This document shows, piece by piece, positions 60,559 through 64,000 of a stretch of DNA of 64,000 nucleotides (position 1 is its first letter; each line of letters opens with the position of its first letter). The notes beneath the pieces were generated by a model that had not been told where the DNA came from, did not search any database, and saw only the letters and a program-made list of their open reading frames with translations. Both the position numbers and the translations under genes were made by a program. This DNA comes from Acetomicrobium hydrogeniformans (GTDB lineage: Bacteria; Synergistota; Synergistia; Synergistales; JAFGMB01). The DNA lies in the NCBI GenBank assembly GCA_016841745.1, contig JAENYO010000002.1, positions 310,001 through 374,000 of the forward strand, given 5' to 3'.

Positions 60559-61674
60559 TCAGGAATGAGCTCTGAAATATTTCAGGGTACTTCTTGCCAG
60601 GGCTCTTTCAAATGGGAAATCACTCTTATCTGAAATGTTTGAGGGATCCCTTTCAAGGAGTATTTTGAGAAAGGGCATTAGCTGACTTTCGTAGCGTTTC
60701 ATGCATCTTTCCGGGTCAAAACCGGGCCATGCATTGCAGCTTACACATAATCTCCTGTTGGTCGTATCCACACAAGGAGGGATCTCATCATAAAGGGGGT
60801 CATTCTCCTCTATGACATATCTTTCCATGGTTCCATAAGGGACCCCCTCAAAGGCCTTGACGGAAGGAGGATCAGCTTTTGTGTCATATGGATCCGCAGT
60901 AATGTCCAGTATTATTGAATGTTTTGGAAGGTATCCGAGCATGGTGTTCGGCAGGATTATTTTTGAGCCATCCCTTCTTCCTGACGCATCCACGAGGATA
61001 TCCGTCATTGTGAGTAGCGTTGCCATTCTCTTTTTATCCCTTACAACAGATCGTGGGAATGCCGTTATCAGCATCCCCGGTAAACCTTTTTCCAGGAATT
61101 CCGCGTCACTTAATTTCTGAAATGCCCTTATGGCTGTCTGTCCTACTGGTCCACAGCCAATAAGGGATACTCTGAGAAGTTCCCTTAATGGCGAGTAAAA
61201 ATGGGGATGCTTCTTTTTCAGTTCATCCATGGCCACTTTTACTGCAGAAAAGGATGTTCCTTTAAAAAATACAAAGAGCCTGTTCCCCTCGTCATCCTTT
61301 AGAGCATCCATGGAGTAAGTCTTTATTCCTGTCTCTTCGATCACCCTGTTTCGGACAGGCCTTGTTTCGTAGTGAAGCATGGAAAAGAGGGTGGATCCCT
61401 TTCTCATCCTGTGGATCACATCTTCTTCTGGTGTCCTTATAACGATGACAGTGTCTTTCTTGTAAAGTTCCTCCAATGAATCAAGGAAGACAAGTTTCGG
61501 ATTACGGGCCAGGTAATCCTTCTCCCTATAGCCCATACCGCTACCGTATCCCCGTTCCACAAAGATCTTGACATCGGACATACGACCGATCTTTCCAAAA
61601 AGGGTAGGCAGGAAATCCCTTTTTTCAGCTTCTTCTTTATGCATTCTGGGAAAAGCGAGGGAACGAATTCTCAC
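60559..61674 (-). CDS. Alanine dehydrogenase/PNT-family oxidoreductase
   Basis: 371 residues with a GTG start at 61674, nine bases after AAGGAG. The N-terminal AlaDh_PNT-type domain has EEAEKRDFLPTLFGKIGRMS and VKIFVERGYGSGMGY, and the substrate-site VIVIRTPEEDVIH. The NAD(P)-binding domain is RVSLIGCGPVGQTAIRAFQ (about 178-196) with LTMTDILVDASGRRDG. The sequence is more divergent than usual alanine dehydrogenases, so lysine- or other amino-acid dehydrogenase activity is possible. It is divergent from the thioesterase gene. Confidence 0.82.
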   Translation of the reverse strand: MRIRSLAFPRMHKEEAEKRDFLPTLFGKIGRMSDVKIFVERGYGSGMGYREKDYLARNPKLVFLDSLEELYKKDTVIVIRTPEEDVIHRMRKGSTLFSMLHYETRPVRNRVIEETGIKTYSMDALKDDEGNRLFVFFKGTSFSAVKVAMDELKKKHPHFYSPLRELLRVSLIGCGPVGQTAIRAFQKLSDAEFLEKGLPGMLITAFPRSVVRDKKRMATLLTMTDILVDASGRRDGSKIILPNTMLGYLPKHSIILDITADPYDTKADPPSVKAFEGVPYGTMERYVIEENDPLYDEIPPCVDTTNRRLCVSCNAWPGFDPERCMKRYESQLMPFLKILLERDPSNISDKSDFPFERALARSTLKYFRAHS

Positions 61675-61761
61675 TCCACATCTCTCCTTTTCTGAATATT
61701 GCTATCTGAATAGATCAGCTTTATTGACTTATGGCCTGTTTGTAAGACTGAATACACTTTT

Positions 61762-61806
61762 AAATAGTGTAAATGGTGTAGAAAATATTTTTCATGAACA
61801 CTATTT
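61762..61806. promoter_or_regulatory. Inverted repeat in the divergent promoter region
   Basis: AAATAGTGT (61762-61770) and ACACTATTT (61798-61806) are perfect complements 27 bases apart, in the spacer between the divergent dehydrogenase and thioesterase genes. Half-sites TACAC and GTGTA also occur just left of it. It could be an operator common to both genes. The rest of 61675-62022 shows no gene. Confidence 0.4.
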
Positions 61807-62022
61807 TATGGTATGTAAAAAAAAGTGGGAGAGAGTAAAACTCTATAATGAACAATTCTAACATATCTGATCTGGTCTGTTTTTCTGGACAGCTTATGGG
61901 GTGGATATATAATGATCCTGGTTTTGCAGGTCCCTTATGACGCAGGTCTCGACAACAGGGGGCTGCAGGTTGAAAGTGTATGGAAATTCTAATGAAATTG
62001 CTAGAGTTTTTTCTATCAGGAT

Positions 62023-62796
62023 ATGGAGAACCCAGACATGACGGATATGTTGATAAAAGAATTCCCGGTAAGGATATACGAGGTTGGGAAGGATGGAACA
62101 TTATCGTTTCCGGGACTTATGAATCTTTTTCAGGATGCGGCAACGGATCATGCCTGCATCCTGGGAGTGGGACTTCCACAAATTATCCCAAGAGAAATGA
62201 GCTGGTTCATAACAAGATGCCATTTGAAAATTATCCGGTACCCGGAATATGGAGATATTCTGAAGATAAGGACCTGGCCAAAAGGACGCAAAAGGGTCTT
62301 CGCCTATCGAGATCTTGAACTGAGCCTGGGAAATGAAATTATCGGGATAGGAAGCAGTGTATGGTGCCTCATAGACCTGAAAACCAAGAAGGCCCTGTCT
62401 CCTTCAATGGTCCTGCCAGCCTTTGCCGAGAGAGATGAGGATGCCCTTAAATCGGATTTTCCTTCCATTCCGCTGATAGGAACCTGTGATAGAGAGCTTG
62501 AATTTTATCCTCGCAGATCTGAAATAGACCTCAATCAGCACGTAAATAACGTAGCCTACATGAATTGGGCCCTTGAAACAATTCCAGAAGGTTTAACTGA
62601 TGGATATATTCCCACAGAAGTACAGATCTTTTTCAAAAAGGAAGCCAGAAGAGGGGACAGGATCCTGTCGAAGGTAAACATATTAAAGGGGAAAGATGTA
62701 CTTGAAACTATTCATCTCCTGGTTAATGAAAGCATGGATACAGAAGTTTTCAGACAGAAGATCAGGTGGACCAGGGATAGTCACAGGCAGATATGA
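62023..62796 (+). CDS. Acyl-ACP thioesterase (FatA/FatB family)
   Basis: 257 residues; alternative ATG at 62038 (GGAG nine bases before) may be the true start. Two hot-dog domains are visible: FPVRIYEVGKDGTLSFPGL, then QDAATDHACILGVG and WFITRCHLKIIRYP in the first; the second starts RSEIDLNQHVNNVAYMNW, holding the conserved Asn-His pair of the family. It releases fatty acids from acyl carrier protein. No signal peptide. It is convergent with the PHP phosphatase gene, 12 bases apart. Confidence 0.88.
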   Translation: MENPDMTDMLIKEFPVRIYEVGKDGTLSFPGLMNLFQDAATDHACILGVGLPQIIPREMSWFITRCHLKIIRYPEYGDILKIRTWPKGRKRVFAYRDLELSLGNEIIGIGSSVWCLIDLKTKKALSPSMVLPAFAERDEDALKSDFPSIPLIGTCDRELEFYPRRSEIDLNQHVNNVAYMNWALETIPEGLTDGYIPTEVQIFFKKEARRGDRILSKVNILKGKDVLETIHLLVNESMDTEVFRQKIRWTRDSHRQI

Positions 62797-62808
62797 GGTA
62801 ATGTGTTT

Positions 62809-63654
62809 TCAGTCACCAGCCAGATGAACCCGAAGTCTGGCAAGGGGATAAAACAGAGGTTCTTTTTTCCTGAATCCACAGATGTATCTGAAACCAAGGT
62901 TCTCTAGAAGTTCCCCTGCCCTGTCCAGATCTTTTCCAATATCTTCTGCCCTGTGAGCATCCGAGCCAAGGGTGATGATTTCTCCACCCAGTTCCCGGTA
63001 TCGGGAGAGGATGATGCTGTCAGGATGGGCATGTCCCAGGCCATACCTGTAGCCGGAGCTATTAACCTCCAGTCCTGTACCTTTTTCAACAGCCAGCCTG
63101 AGTATCTCATCGATAAGGTCCATGTGAAGGTTGTAATCGAGTTCGCAATGGTCTTTCCCGTAATGGTTCTTACCGTACCGTTTTATGAAGTCCATATGTC
63201 CAATTACTGAAAAACCGTCAAAAATTTTAAGATTCTCATAGAGGGACTGAAAATATATTCTATGGGCCTCATCCTTCTGTTTTCCGTCAAAATAGGTTTC
63301 GTCGAAGAAGTCCCCTCTGTCAGCGCAATGAATTGAGGCTATTATAAAATCCAGATGGGGATCGGACAGCACATGATCAAGGTCTTGGGCAAGATGCTGC
63401 TGTAATCCCAGTTCAAGACCTGTCAGGATAGATAGTTTTCCTTCCCATTCCTTCCTGTAAGTTTCAAGTATCTGAAAATAGCTGGGCAGGTCTATATCAA
63501 ATATTACACGTTCACTTGGGAAATCGGGGTCAAGATGGTCTGTGAGGGCTATTTCCTGAAGTCCCAGATCGAAGGCATGCTGGAATATCACATTAAGGGA
63601 TTCCCCCGAATCTCCTGAAAAAGAACTGTGTACGTGGTAATCAGCTTTGAACAT
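62809..63654 (-). CDS. PHP-domain histidinol-phosphatase-type phosphoesterase
   Basis: 281 residues; AGGAGGGCGAAC precedes the ATG. PHP metal motifs are visible: YHVHSSFSGD near residue 6, ALTDHLDPD, TGLELGLQQ, IIASIHCAD, FSVIGHMDFIKRYG and ITLGSDAHRAEDIG. This layout is that of HisK-type histidinol-phosphatase (PHP family). No histidine genes lie next to it, so a general phosphoesterase is also possible. Confidence 0.87.
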   Translation of the reverse strand: MFKADYHVHSSFSGDSGESLNVIFQHAFDLGLQEIALTDHLDPDFPSERVIFDIDLPSYFQILETYRKEWEGKLSILTGLELGLQQHLAQDLDHVLSDPHLDFIIASIHCADRGDFFDETYFDGKQKDEAHRIYFQSLYENLKIFDGFSVIGHMDFIKRYGKNHYGKDHCELDYNLHMDLIDEILRLAVEKGTGLEVNSSGYRYGLGHAHPDSIILSRYRELGGEIITLGSDAHRAEDIGKDLDRAGELLENLGFRYICGFRKKEPLFYPLARLRVHLAGD

Positions 63655-63774
63655 GTTCGCCCTCCTTATTGACAGACCGATTGTAACAGAACTTGATTCC
63701 CGGAATGTTACCAGAGAGTGTTGGAAAAGTAAAATATAAGAGTTAGTGGAGAGGCAGGATCTTCTGAAGGATGG

Positions 63775-63810
63775 AAAGAAGGGAGTGTCGGGTTCAGCAC
63801 TCCCTTCTTT
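63775..63810 (-). terminator. Terminator of the ridA gene
   Basis: Arms AAAGAAGGGAGTG and CACTCCCTTCTTT around a ten-base loop, perfect over 13 bases. The minus transcript continues with CCATCCTTCAG. It lies 17 bases after the stop codon. Confidence 0.85.
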
Positions 63811-63826
63811 TAACTTACAGTACCGG

Positions 63827-64000
63827 TTAGCCTTTGTAAGCGATAACTTCGATCTCTACAAGGGCTCCAAGGGGAAGGGCGGCAACCTGGACGAAGGATC
63901 TTGCGGGGGGCTCGGAAGTGAAATAAGAGGCATAAACTTCGTTGACGGCCTTGAAATCATTCATGTCTGCTGCAAAAACCGTCGCCTTGATGATGTTCGT
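63827..64000 (-). CDS. ridA: RidA/YjgF-family protein, 3' part only
   Basis: The window ends inside this gene. The visible 57 residues ([20 protein letters not shown], then [20 protein letters not shown] and [17 protein letters not shown]) are the C-terminal half of RidA, including the Arg of PPARSFVQV that binds the substrate carboxylate, and the closing [10 protein letters not shown]. RidA hydrolyses reactive enamine/imine intermediates to 2-ketoacids and ammonia. The start codon lies beyond the window. Confidence 0.93.
   Translation of the reverse strand, partial: TNIIKATVFAADMNDFKAVNEVYASYFTSEPPARSFVQVAALPLGALVEIEVIAYKG

Overview
The window reads as a chromosomal segment of an anaerobic, Gram-negative, amino-acid- and organic-acid-fermenting bacterium, most likely of the phylum Synergistota. 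The main reason is four large secreted proteins (2445-4094, 6321-8081, 19070-21454, 21977-23335) that end in the same tail: a Gly/Ser-rich stretch with an invariant Cys, a hydrophobic segment and basic last residues. This matches the sorting signal named Synergist-CTERM. A four-subunit 2-oxoacid:ferredoxin oxidoreductase, a TRAP transporter, ferredoxin-linked nitroreductase and flavodoxin-type proteins agree with an anaerobe. No rRNA, tRNA, CRISPR array or phage was seen.

Layout. 1-9 kb: small and exported proteins, a decayed OmpA locus, two Synergist-CTERM proteins, an exported cyclase and one intact plus one broken HD-domain gene. 9-18 kb: a fumarate-reductase-like flavoprotein, a Kef-type antiporter with its flavodoxin-fold partner, and an envelope metal/oxidative-stress pair (multicopper oxidase, Spy/CpxP-like protein). 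18-30 kb: a third HD gene, two more Synergist-CTERM proteins, a truncated delta-60-repeat protein, a DUF4143 ATPase and two exported beta-lactamase-fold serine hydrolases. 30-41 kb: small-molecule enzymes, including a DTD2-type D-aminoacyl-tRNA deacylase, two dihydrodipicolinate-reductase-like enzymes lacking the family's catalytic lysine, an exported hydratase-like protein, a nitrilase and a frameshifted patatin. 40.6-44.5 kb: a metallo-beta-lactamase enzyme followed by a complete TRAP transporter. 44.6-52 kb: single housekeeping and detoxification genes. 52-55 kb: the oxidoreductase operon. 55-64 kb: a P-type cation ATPase overlapping a DUF2254 gene, rhodanese, an alanine-dehydrogenase-like enzyme, acyl-ACP thioesterase, a PHP phosphatase and the 3' part of ridA.

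The most unusual part is in the spacers. Two related dispersed repeats both begin GGGGTCARRCCTTG. Type A has four copies and continues into TTTTAACCGTATGTATGCAAT. Type B has about nine copies and continues into a CGGTTTTGTAGTACTATCC-like block. They lie at the breakpoints of gene relics whose intact parents are in this same window: the flavoprotein, the D-aminoacyl-tRNA deacylase, the patatin and the HD gene. One type A copy also ends the delta-60 gene. The three HD genes each have a type B copy just downstream, and the two intact ones share their upstream region. This suggests a repeat-associated process that copies, inserts or truncates gene pieces. Other notable points are five TTAAG-like units at exact 10-bp spacing upstream of the Spy-like gene, a perfect 45-bp palindrome at 33935-33979 and a nested palindrome with a Fur-like core at 40431-40473. 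All functional names come from reading translations and motifs; no database search was run.
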